From Saururus chinensis (Eukaryota > Streptophyta > Magnoliopsida > Piperales > Saururaceae), in NCBI GenBank assembly GCA_035235625.1, contig CP141141.1, positions 43,113,719-43,177,718 on the forward strand: a stretch of 64,000 bases of DNA, read 5' to 3'. Positions within the stretch are counted from its first letter, which is position 1. Every line of letters begins with the position of its first letter. The notes below the pieces were generated by a model that saw only the letters and a list, made by a program, of their open reading frames with translations, was not told where the DNA came from and searched no databases. The position numbers and the translations under genes were made by a program. This document shows positions 11,615-23,300 of the stretch, in pieces.

Positions 11615-11887
11615 ATGGACGTTCAAGTTGCTGATGTTGTTCCTTCAAAAAACAGAGTGATAGCTACTCTTCGACTTGGCTCAGAAGTTCATTCCATCAG
11701 TAAAGACGAGGGCAGTCTTTCTGAACAACTGGTTTCGATGAAGGAAGAGAGTATGGGCATTCTGAAGGATTTCATCACCAAGTACAATGTCCCCAACGAT
11801 GTTCCTGATGAGCCTCTTGAAAGCTCTTCGGAAGATGAAACTGAAGAATTGGAAAAGCCCCCTGGAAGACCCAAGAAAAGGAAATAA
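11615..11887 (+). CDS. Small conserved plant protein with acidic region and basic GRPKKRK tail
   Basis: Single-exon CDS of 90 aa. It starts MDVQVADVVPSKNRVIATLR, continues with a helical, charged middle (SLSEQLVSMKEESMGILKDF), then ITKYNVPNDVPDEP, an acidic Ser/Glu stretch, and ends PPGRPKKRK. That tail fits a nuclear localisation signal and resembles an AT-hook core (GRP flanked by basic residues). The ATG lies 8 bases after an acceptor, so the leader is spliced. The regular codon structure and composition look like a real gene; I have a faint memory of similar short plant proteins of unknown function but cannot name them. Nuclear location and DNA contact are inferences. The gene's long leader intron has taken up the composite insertion and a Helitron, so its expression may be affected. 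Confidence 0.75.
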   Translation: MDVQVADVVPSKNRVIATLRLGSEVHSISKDEGSLSEQLVSMKEESMGILKDFITKYNVPNDVPDEPLESSSEDETEELEKPPGRPKKRK

Positions 11888-12588
11888 CTTTTTTTGGCGT
11901 AGATATTACCAGATACAAAGTGGATGATTCTCTTTAAATGAAATTTGGGTGAAGTACATTGGGAAAAGAGTTTTACCGGATTCTTAAACATCTTTTAGTG
12001 CCTAAGGTCTGGATATACAATTGCTGTTGGTACTGAATGGATATTAGATATTCTATGAGGGCTGCATTTACTGTGTCCTGCAGTTCATGAGAGCCGTCCA
12101 TCTGATGGCTCTTGTGCTGGCCCCATCCATCATGCAGCTGGCGCCATCACCGTCAAATGATCATCTGATGGCTGTGGGTGGGTGGTCGTGCACAGGAAAG
12201 TAGCCTGCGCTACCTTTTCCCTTATCTATCCATTGATTGATCATTTTGGATAACTTGACAGATCATTTTCTGCTGCTTTGCCATCCTCTTCCTTTGGATG
12301 ACCGTTTCTTTAAGACGTGGAATGATAGTGTTTATCCTTTTTTTTTTTGGGTAGGAGGAATGATAATGATGATCATGAGCTAGACTCTTCGTCGTGTTAT
12401 AACTGTATGAGCTCCTAAAAAATAACGTTAGAGCTGCTGCTCTAGCTGGAAGTGTTCCGTCTGCCGTTTCTGATTTGTAAATATCAGGACAATACATTTG
12501 GAGGTTGGGACTACAGCATGCGAGTAAAAAAGATGTTATTTTGGGGCAGAAAAAGGAAAATAGAGAATACTTTACAGGGAGCAGTGTT
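11888..12588. other. 3' UTR and intergenic spacer
   Basis: The 3' UTR of the small gene probably runs to about 12060. Beyond that I see no gene. A short imperfect repeat around CCGTCCATCTGATGGCTC (12094) and ATCATCTGATGGCTGTGG (12160) is the only structure noticed. Confidence 0.4.
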
Positions 12589-13158
12589 TAGGGCTGCAAG
12601 GGCCGGGCCTTAACGAACTAGGGCCCGGGCCCGAGCTCGGAGCCAAGGTAAAAAACGGGCCCAGGCCGGGCTATGGGCTTTCGGGCCCAAAGATACTTTT
12701 CGAGCATACAAGCTCCTTTAGATCTGGACAGAGACGCGTATATGTTTACAAACAATCCTGTATATTCTCTCAATCCAAGCTCATCTCTACTAAGTATTTT
12801 GTCAAATAAAAAAGAAAAAAATAAGTACTAGTGTCAAGTCATAACAATTAAACTGTGATTATAATATAGAAAACTATCAATCAAATTCTACCATTTTCCA
12901 TTCTAAATTTCTACCGATTCAAAATTTAAAGGCCAACATATATCAGACAGTATTCCTTTTATTTTGATTCATGCCGATTTGGAATTTAGAGAGCAGAATT
13001 GCAGTGTCTGATGCTAAGGATGAAGGAATAAGAAAAAAAGCTACGGCTCAGGCTGGGGCTTTATGTTATTTTTGCCCAGCCCAGCCTATAGCGGCCTGTA
13101 AATTTGTAGGCCTGGCCGGGCCAGACTGGTGGGCCAACCTGTGTTACTTGTAGCCCTA
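12589..13158. mobile_element. hAT MITE with 8-bp target duplication
   Basis: Terminal inverted repeats are TAGGGCTGCAAG at the left and, reading inward from the right, TAGGGCTACAAG. The flanking 8-mers GCAGTGTT (12581-12588) and GGAGTGTT (13159-13166) agree at 7 of 8 positions, as expected for a hAT target-site duplication. The subterminal regions are rich in GGGCC/GGCC words (12600-12690 and 13070-13135), forming a long imperfect inverted repeat. No transposase frame. Confidence 0.85.
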
Positions 13159-14385
13159 GGAGTGTTGCTTCCTGTTCTCTGCAAGAAAAAGCATGCAAAG
13201 CATGCAATGGGAGAAATTGCGACGCACAAAAAAAAAGCAATTGTCTATGCTTCCAGATACTGCCAGGTCCGAAGTAGCTCTTTATCTCTGGCGGACCACT
13301 TATAGCAGACAAGGTGCTGGGAAATCTGGGTTCATTCCAGATGCAATTACATGAATAACCGAAGGGGATGTCTAGATCCGTTAATGCAGACGTACTCATC
13401 ACTACTACTTGCAAGGTCGGCTCATAGATTTCCTTTTAGGAGGTTTGCGATTAGACTCACAAAATGGGGTTCGAATTACTTACCCGACCATTACTAATAT
13501 AAGAGTTAGTCAAATTACTTATACGACCCTTACCAATATAAGAGTTAGGGTTAGGGTACGCAAGATGAAACCTATTAGTATAAAAGTCAGATTGAGTAAT
13601 TATCTGTAATCTGTCTAAACCTGTTAAACCCATTTATCTTACGTACAATCTTTTTATTTTTATGACCCATCCCGACTTGTGACTAATGAGGATCCATTTT
13701 CTTATTGTTGATTGATCTTCTTTAAAGTGTCAAATTTAAATCCTAAGATTCCACAACTACTCAATATTTATTGAATAAATAAATCATACAAGATTATTAA
13801 AATAATCTATTATTACCCACAAAACCACACCCGACCCGACCCAAGTATGATTAAGATTTGCATTTTCAATCTTTTTAATTATTAGGGTCAAGATCCAACC
13901 CTATTAAGAATAAGGTCAAGGCCTGCTCGACCTAATTTGACCCAATCATTTTAACAACCCTAGTTCAAATCCCTCCCCTGTCGGGGTCCAAACATTTCTC
14001 ATGTCTTTACAAACATGGACAGCTCTTAATTCAGAGTACGGACTCAAAAATTCTAATAATCGGGAACAATGGGTCAAGTTCATCAGCAGTAGATCAATAA
14101 AAATTCTCATTTTTGAATTGTTTCCTTTAATGGTGTACACTTGATTTTCCTTCACCCCCTTTCTAAACAGGGGCTCCAGTTTGATGCTTCAGAAAGAGAA
14201 AGAGTCAGGTATATGAACTGGAAAGAAAAAAAAATGAAACAGACTCTAAAAACTCCGGCACAAAGTTTCTTGATTCCAAGCCTCCAAAGAGAAGTTGCAA
14301 CCCGGATAATAGGGCAGGAAACATGAATGATATTGCCAAAAACTTAATCAACTAATTGCACAATCAAGGTCTTTCATGGTACTTA
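13159..14385. other. Intergenic spacer before the convergent minus-strand gene
   Basis: No gene is supported. It holds two imperfect copies of TTACTAATATAAGAGTTAG / TTACCAATATAAGAGTTAG (13491, 13527), the second followed by GGTTAGGGTA. The CCGACCCGACCC-type words at 13829-13840 look like decayed repeat sequence. Confidence 0.4.
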
Positions 14386-17300
14386 TTATACAATGCCCGT
14401 TGCTACACTGGAAGTGGCATAAATTTTCAAAGAGTGCTCCGGAATATACGTCACACCTGTTGACATGGATGTGATTTGTCAGATGCATTAAAAAATTACA
14501 AACACCATAAACATTTTATCAACAAAAATCGAAAAGCAAAACGTTTAAAACATAAATTTTCTAACGAGAAGAGAAGAAAGATCCTACAGCAAGATTCCAT
14601 CAGTGAAGTCAGAAATCACTTGTGAAAAGACCGTCAGTGATGATCACGGTCCTTTTCCGAAGTCTTTTTCTTAACATGTCATTTGTGATTACGCATGGTT
14701 CTTTTTTATATCATACGACAACACACATACTCCTTCCGTCGCATATTAATAGCTCTATTTGAAAAAATAATAATTTTTATTCAATAGTAAAACCCACAAC
14801 CAAGAGAAAAGAAAATAAGCTTATGATACTCTTTTTTACGAACCCAATTACTTAAATTTAACAAAATGGAACTATTAATATGGAACAAACTTTTTCGCCA
14901 AATGAAGCTATTAATTTAGGACAGAGAGAGTACTATAAAACATAGATATTTAAAACTACAGAGCTCTTTCCTTTGTGTGCACTGGAGCACAACAATGGTT
15001 GCTTTGAATATCCACTCTCATTTTTTTCATTGAATTTAATATTTGAACAAAGAAAAGAGATGTATGAGGTGAGAAACACAAAACTGCCAATGTTGTTCTT
15101 ACAGCGGAGAAAATGTAATCCGCATCTTTCAAGTCTTCCACTTCCAATTTGAGATAATGAATAGATGACTAAGTACACGTATGCCATTTAGGTACCGCCA
15201 TATACATTGTCATGGCCAAATTATACTCACTCATTTTGACTGACATTTCAAAATTTAACGAAACAGCAGGCAAATCAAAGCATTAAAACTTGCCAGAGGA
15301 TGGTTCCAACAACAGCTAAACTAGCTGCCTGATTCCAAATGAAAAAAGGCTTCATACTATATATGATAAGACTTTTGGAATAAATGTAAACAAACCTTTT
15401 TCTTTAACAGCGATCTGGAGAGTATCAAGTGTGATTATTCCATCTGTCAATGGAAGCAATTCAAGCTTGACGGTAGCAGTTGACTGGGAAGGGACACATC
15501 TGCAGCCATTAATAGACAAATAAAAACTTCTTAAACATCTCGAAGGCATTAGATTTTCCCTCTTTTTGTGCTGAGAACCATGAATATAAAAAGTGTCTTT
15601 CACACAAAGTGGAAAGAAAGAATAAGAACATTCTCTACAGTGCAAAATCACAAGCCACAGCACCTCGCTTCATTGCCAAATTACTACTGTTGTGGTACCC
15701 AAAGGGCAATTTTAGTAGATATATTATGAAATAATTAATGAGAGACAACCAAGAGTAATAATCCTCTCTCACAGTGTTAATTCACAAGCTGAATATTGGG
15801 GAAAAAATCGTTTATACTTGATATGGACCATTTCCAAGAAATGAACTAACAAAAGGCTGTGTAAGGTCAATAGGATAGTAAAGATTTATTGGTTGTCTTG
15901 TTCAACTGTCCCAGCCTCTGTCTTTGTAACCTTTCACTTTGTTCTTATATGGTACAAAAGTTCTGTCGTGTAGCTTGCCTCACATTTGTGCTTGCAATCC
16001 ATGTTTCTTTTTTTATAAACAATCAATGTATTATATACAACAGAAACCGTAGTGTTATTACCTAAACCGAGAGAAAGTGCGGTTAATAGAGCAACAACTA
16101 TATACTTGCTCTGAAGATATAAAAAACGAAAATTAAATGTAAAATTACCCGAGAGGAACTGTACTCTGCAACCATAGATGTGAGCAACCCAAATTCGTAT
16201 TCGGGATGACATCAACAGTGGACAAGGCCTGCTCATCAAGAGAAATTGATCTTCCTTCAAGCCCACTCTCCTCTTTAGTCTCAGATACAATAGATGTTGT
16301 ACTAAACCTCTGCAGACTGCTACCAGATGGTCCCAATAATGGACTCAATGGGGTTGGAGGAGCAGAGTTCAAACATATCACTGATGGGGGTGACGTAAAT
16401 GATGCTGGAGCTAGAACTGTGAGAGTCAGATCTTCAGATGTTAAATTTGAAGCCTGAAGAGTTAACACCTAAAACAATTCACAAGATTGCATTAGCCATA
16501 GCATGATGTTGAGCATTGATAGAAAAAGAGAGAACAAAAAAGAAGCTCAAAATTTTCCTAGAAACCTTATTGAGGGATTTTCATCCATGAATTTAAGTCG
16601 TGGAGAGAATAAAACAAACAAATGATAGGTGATTATGATTTCCCCGTAACATGTAATTTTTTTATATATAATAGATAATAATCATGGTAGAAACCAAGTT
16701 GCCTAAAAAGCTTGAGTTGTTAAGGAAGAACACCACAATGTATATCAAGCCCTGGCCGGCCCAAACAAACAGAACCGGATTATCCAATATACCTCCACTC
16801 CTGCCTCTTTTGTGCCAACTCTATGAGATAGCATAATCATATTCTTTCTCATTAATTTCATCCATGTTTTCGTAGGGGTCCCTCTCCCTCATTTGGCATC
16901 TTTCACTTGCAGCCCTTCCTTCTTACTGGTACATTCACTGATCTTCATATTATATGCCCATACCAATGCAACTTACCCTCCTTAAGCTTCTCCCCTAAAG
17001 GTCTTACCCCTGAGTTCTTATGAACATATTTCCAATCCAATCTCTCCTAGTATCCCACATGTCCACCTTAGCACCCTGACTTCGGCTATATTCACTTTAT
17101 CTATATGACTTTCTTTGGGGCCCAACACTTCTCTGTGTAATAGATGAACCTTGATAATAAATGAAGCACTATTGACACTGCTATCAACTTTTTGTCAGGC
17201 ATTAAAAAGACTAAGATAATTTGTGGGTCATATCGACTTCCACCATATTTATCATTCGCGATTTGCACAACATGATAAGACTCGGTTGGACTAAACTGGA

Positions 17301-20300
17301 TCGAAATAGACAGGTTCTTCTTACTGGTTCAACTAAGGATTCTTGATTATTTGGGGACATTTTGGGGAGGGTTTCTGAATAAACTTAAATCATCAAAAAG
17401 TTTCACACATTCAAAATGACATTGTTGAGGGTGCCACTAAAACAAGAGATCAAAAAAGTTAAAAAATGTGCCATTAACCTGTACGAGTTCACTTGAACTG
17501 ACAGGTCATTCAGGGTGGATGTAGTTTAGATGGCCCAGGTGCCTCCATATAATCCCAGATTATCTGGGCACTGTACTTGGAATGACCCAGCTCAAGTACT
17601 TCAAGTCAGCATTATTTCATTTTGATAATCAAAATCAAAGATGAAAATGTAAAATGCAAGAAATAGATAATTTAATTAAAGTTGTTATGTGATTCATTTG
17701 CTTTCAATTGATAAAATAAAGTTATTTAGAGCATATCAGACTGCATTACACCCAAACCTGCTGTGGCTTCAACTATGGGTGGCTGCATTCTACTAAATGG
17801 TTGTGTCTGGTTGGGTTAAGTACCCATTAACGATAAGAGCGGCAGAGTGAACTCGTCACAGGCATGATGCTTTGGCAATGATGTGAAAAAATGTTGAACT
17901 TACTGAAGTTTGTGGCAGAAATTAGAAGTTTGGAACGCATTAAGCATAAATCCTGCCTTGGATTGCAATCTCTGTGTTGTGTGTGTGTGTGTCTATATAT
18001 ATATATATAAAATTGAATAGAGGAACACTAGTGTATGGACCTGCACAGGAAGCTGAGATATTCCTCCACGGGAGCCAGAAGTTTGTTCTGACATTTTTGA
18101 TGCAACAGATATCATGAGATCTCTTGCAGCACGAGGACGCCAACTTATTGGCTGCTTGAAAAATAACCTCGACTCTGCAGCAGCCAAAAGAACAAACAGA
18201 TGAGATCTAAACTATATCAATTTTTTTGCGGTTGGTTAAGTTTCTGAACACAACAGGTTTTTAGACTGGGATATTTCTTGTATTAGAAAAAGGGAGTAAA
18301 TCATCTGAAACAGAGGCTCCTAATATCACAGCTAATATATCTTCTTAATAGTAGTTAATGGTTTACCAGTGTAATTGCATCTGCACGAGAATATAACAGC
18401 ATACTGATCAGGACTTGTAGAAACCTTTTTTCCTTCGTGCGTTTTAGAAGTGAAATGTATGCTTGAAGCTGAACTTAAGGACCGTGAATGTGGAGGCTGA
18501 AAACTTTTATTTCTCTCACTATAAGCCTTGGGGTCTCTTGTTAAGTTTGCTGGTTTCAGTATAAAAGAATGTTCTTCTCCCCTCCTGTCATTTCAATAAA
18601 AAACAAAAAAAATGTGAAATTCAAAGATGAGCAATTAATAACACACTTATTTATACTATTTGATGAAAATATAGAGTTTTTTTTTTATATGGCAGAACAG
18701 TGGTTAAAGGGCTAGTAGGAACTCTAGGAAAACCAAGTTCGAGTTCCATCATTGGGGCCACCAAACCAGGAACACCAGGAAACATGTCTCATGCTCTTTA
18801 CTAATGAGGCAAAAGGCACTTGACCAAAATATACAGATTTTTAGTTCGTTTAAGTCATTTGTACAAATTTGGGTGTCAGAGGCCATAAATGTTTTCTACA
18901 AAGTTTGCTATAATTACCTCAACTCATGTAGCCATTCTACAAATGCCATTTACGTCTCCAAGGGGTCCATAACCTATTAACCATGGGGTTGCCATTGACG
19001 TTAAGAGGACATCGGATTTGAGCATCTAATAGAATTGAACTTCATTTGAAAGTGGACCCCACAATTTCAAGCCCTTAAAACGAAGAGCTGAAATCAAGTA
19101 TATCAACGTGCCTAAGACAACGAAGTCCTGATGTAGCACAGGACTATAAGTAGCTCCAAGGAATGGTTGCAATATTAAGAGTCATTCATAAGAGATCATA
19201 TAGTTTTCTATTTTGGTTAGAAATCACATAACCAAAACTAAGAGAGTTAGTATTATACTAATTGAGAAGGACACAAGTCAATAGTCTTTAAGCAGGTTTC
19301 TGCATCTAAATACAGAATTAGATAACTTAACAGGGCAACAACCACAAAATAGGGCTTTTGTCACCAAGCTTTGCATAAGTTATTAAAACTCATTATCATC
19401 AACATCAGCAGCAGCTTATCCCATTTGAGGGGTCGGGAACACAGATTCTACTTGGCTATTTGGCCCTATTATGAATATGAATTACTTCTACATCCAAGCC
19501 CTACATCACCAAAGGTTTTCTATCTAGTTCCTTCCAAGTCATCTTGGGTCATCCTGTCTTTCCTTTAAGGGCCTCTTTAAGCAAAGTCATCTTAACAAGA
19601 GTTGTTTGTGGTCTCCCTTGAACATGGCTGAACTATCTCAATCAGCTTTCTCCCAATTTATCACTAATTAGGACTACCTTTAAATTCTCCCTGATATAGT
19701 CACTTCTACACAATCGTCAATAGTTGTTCCACTCACCATCTTAACATTCTCATCATTCCGACACTAATCTTAAGAGGCAGAAAGAAAATTTTCAATTCCT
19801 TATTCCAATCTCTATATTCTCTCTAATTCTTTTCTGACCCATAGAAATAAAATTCTCAGTTTACTTGTTCCATCTTTCTATACTCTTTCTACTACTTTTT
19901 TGACAACCAATTTTCTACATGCCCTTCTTTTCTTCCTCGTATGTTCTTTGCTCTTCCCTTACAGCTGGCTCCCATAATCCTCTCCCTCCCATGTGCCCTT
20001 GATTGCAAGCCTTTGAGTTGTCTCCCTTAATTTTCCCAGCAATATGCAACATACCCAGTAAGATAGAACTATGCTTCCAGCCTCCCCAGCTCGCAAGATT
20101 GAAATCTTCCATCATCTTTCATACTTCGCCAAACAAGGTCCAATCATAATTTTGGGCACTATTGTAAACTATTTTCATTTAAATACATTTTTTGCCCTTC
20201 AAAGAAAATTGAAAGCAAGGATAATGGCAGATTTGGGGGGTCCAAGCAATTTATTTATATCTTTGCATCAAGAGATATAGAAAGGACAACCTCCTAAGTC

Positions 20301-23300
20301 CAACCAACTTCACTCCCTGCACAAATCATCCTACCTAGAAGATAGTGTCTATTATCTCATTAAACTAAGCAGGGTTTGAACTTTGAACTATCATTTGTAT
20401 TGTATCAACCTATCAGGTAGCAGTTCAGCCAGACCTGAGCCAATGCTACATACGTCGAAGACCAGCCTGATTAGATATAACTAGCAAATATGCACATGCA
20501 CTGCGAGTGTAAATTATTTTTACTTAAGCTTATGGGGCAGAACTTCATGATGTTGACCTTAGCCAACATGAAAATTTAATGTGACATTAAAAGATATAGA
20601 ATGTATATGAATGTGGCACCTCATATTGTATATCATCCAATCTGATGCAGAAAGTAGTCAATGTTCCAATAGTGGTTGGTAACTCTGAAAATAAAGCTCT
20701 GATCGCTACCCATAAAAATTAAGCTTCATTTTCATTTCTAAAACCCATTATGTGCATTTTTGCTAGAAACATAAACTGTCATTGCACATAGTTTATGTTT
20801 CCAAGGTATCAAGAACGCGCAAATAGAATAATGTGTAATATAGGCAAAAAATGCAAAAAACTATTTCCATGAAGCTCATTGTATTCTTACCAACCTAAAA
20901 AAAGTTTGAGATAACATACTCATATAGAGCCCGTCGAGAACTTTCCAACAGTACCAAAAACAAGCAAATCCGAGTTTGAGAGCGCAAGATATAACCTTGC
21001 AAAGTTGGAAATAACACTATGAAAATGCGGCCCATGTCGTGTCATTACAACCAATCACTAGCTGACACAGGGTTTTACTAAAATACACTCGAACCACACA
21101 CCAATTTATACTTGTATTTATGAGCATAATAGGAAATTTGAGGGCAGTATAGGAAGTTTGGCAAAAATCAATCATTACCCTTGGCGCTTTATACAGTTGG
21201 TATGATTTCATGTTGTTTAATCAATGCCCTAGTTCGCTGATGAATATAAAAGTCAGACTCAAAGTCATATACAATTCAAAGGCTCAAAATAAAACAAGCT
21301 TTAATGGTCCCCACTTCTAAGAAGACTGCCATTTGTTATTCCAAAACCATGGCGATAGATCACCTTCAAAAGTGATTGTTTGCACTAAAAGTGGAGAGAC
21401 CCTGTCACTAAAATCCAGGTAAACTAGGAAGATTAGATATGGCAAAGTTTTATATATATATATATATATATATACTATAGTACTAATTATCAAATAGCAT
21501 TTATATTAGAGTTTAGCATGGTATCCTTTGATTTAAAATAACTTAGAATCATAAACATAAAAGGGACATAGGGCTCATAGCATGCATAGGGTTAGATATA
21601 GCCTGGCTCCAGGAGAACTTGAATAAAAATCTAATATGCCAGCCCAGACAGCATGGCTATCTAGTATCAGCCAATTTTAAGACCACAAAAGGCTACAAAC
21701 TCCTCTTGAGCTACAGCTCGCTGGATCCCACTGCTTCCCTCCCTCTTTCTTCTCCCTTTATGTGACTAATATTTGCACCATCTAGGCCAAACCACTTTCG
21801 CATTTTCTCTTCTTTGATTGTGCATGTTTCTCAAGGAACTGTAAAAATATGAATATAAAGGAGATTCTGACCTTAAAAGAAGAAAACTATGTACCTAAGG
21901 GGAAGATTTGGTAAACTTTGATCACTTCCAGCTTCAATACAGGCAATCGGTAGGGATAGAGGTGGCCAACTGTTTGGTGCCTCATCATATACAATAGTTA
22001 TAGCATCCAAGTATATCACAATATCAGGTGTATGTGAGGGAGACACATTCTGCAAACACCACATCTCAGTTATCACCATCAAAATCTGCAGAGTAAACTG
22101 AACAAAAGGCCCAAATTAAAAACTTAAACATTACATATGATGTAGTCCAATAGGTTAGTACCTTTATCTGAACACATAGAAGATCCTCTGAGTTACAATC
22201 AGCAGAAAACGAATGTATCTCCACGGGTTGCACAATTTCAACTTTCCTTGTCCACCTTCTACCTGGTAAGTAAATCCCTTCTAAACCACAATGAGCAGAA
22301 AATCTATCTGGTTCAAGAGCCACCCCACGAAAAGATAGAAGCCCATCATTCCCCACTTCTTCGTTTTTTACAGAATTTTGTGAAGAATACTTGTCCCAAT
22401 TTTCTAAGTCAAAACTGGGTTTTGAGTAGGAAGAAGAAATAGGTGAAGATGTGGCAACATTTTGAGGGATAGCAGACATTGAATAACTCCTAAAGTGGCT
22501 GAAAGAGAAAATCTGTGACCCGGATGACGCATAATTAGTGGATCTCTGAGAATTGGTTCCAATTGTTGTTGAGCTTGAGCTCAAGTTAGGAGGAGATAAT
22601 GGACGGGCTGGAGGTGGGAGAGTTTGGTCCAACGGAAGCAACCACTTGAGAAGATCTCCACATGGATCTGCTTGATTTGCCCTGAGGGTTTCATGACTCT
22701 CCGACAAAGCATCATCATTTGTAATCAGGTACTTCTCAAATTGAAGGACCTCGAGAACAGGATTCTTAACCAAATTATTTCCAACATTCACTTGTAAAAG
22801 AACCTGAATCCTTCCAAAATTAGAAAGGGTATGAGTATAGCCACTCCAACATAATTTGTTCAAATCATATTTGAAAGAAAAGGCTATTTACTGTTATCTT
22901 AAAATGAACCACACAAGTCTAAACTGAGGCTGTTGCTAAAAGCAGATTTGGAGAAAAGAAGCTCGCAAAACTTACAGAAAAGTACACACTGATAGTTGTT
23001 CAATTCCTAAAAATCTATAATTGTTTCAACTATTTCAGCAATAAATGTACTAATAAACCTTAAAAAATGTATCACTAATTTTAGTAATAAATTTACTAAA
23101 AAACCTTTAAAACGTACCACTATGTCTCCATTAGACAAAGAGCAGCAGCTGATCACATTTCTAGCAATTCCACCAGCCAAACTTGCATCAAAATCCCCTT
23201 TATCAATAACAGCATTAATATGAGAAGGCTTTTCAGACCCAGTTTTAGGCTTCACACCACTTGCAGAGGAAGTTTTTCCACTTACATCAAGATCCTGTGG

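Noticed and set aside
13541-13558. GTTAGGGTTAGGG telomere-like motif
   Set aside because: Only two units and not the plant TTTAGGG repeat; chance or part of the local 36-bp repeat.
16700-17150. Possible antisense remnant of a LINE/RTE-type element, with a similar-looking stretch at 19390-20160
   Set aside because: Suggestive wording of the sequence only; no open frame, tail or target duplication to support it.
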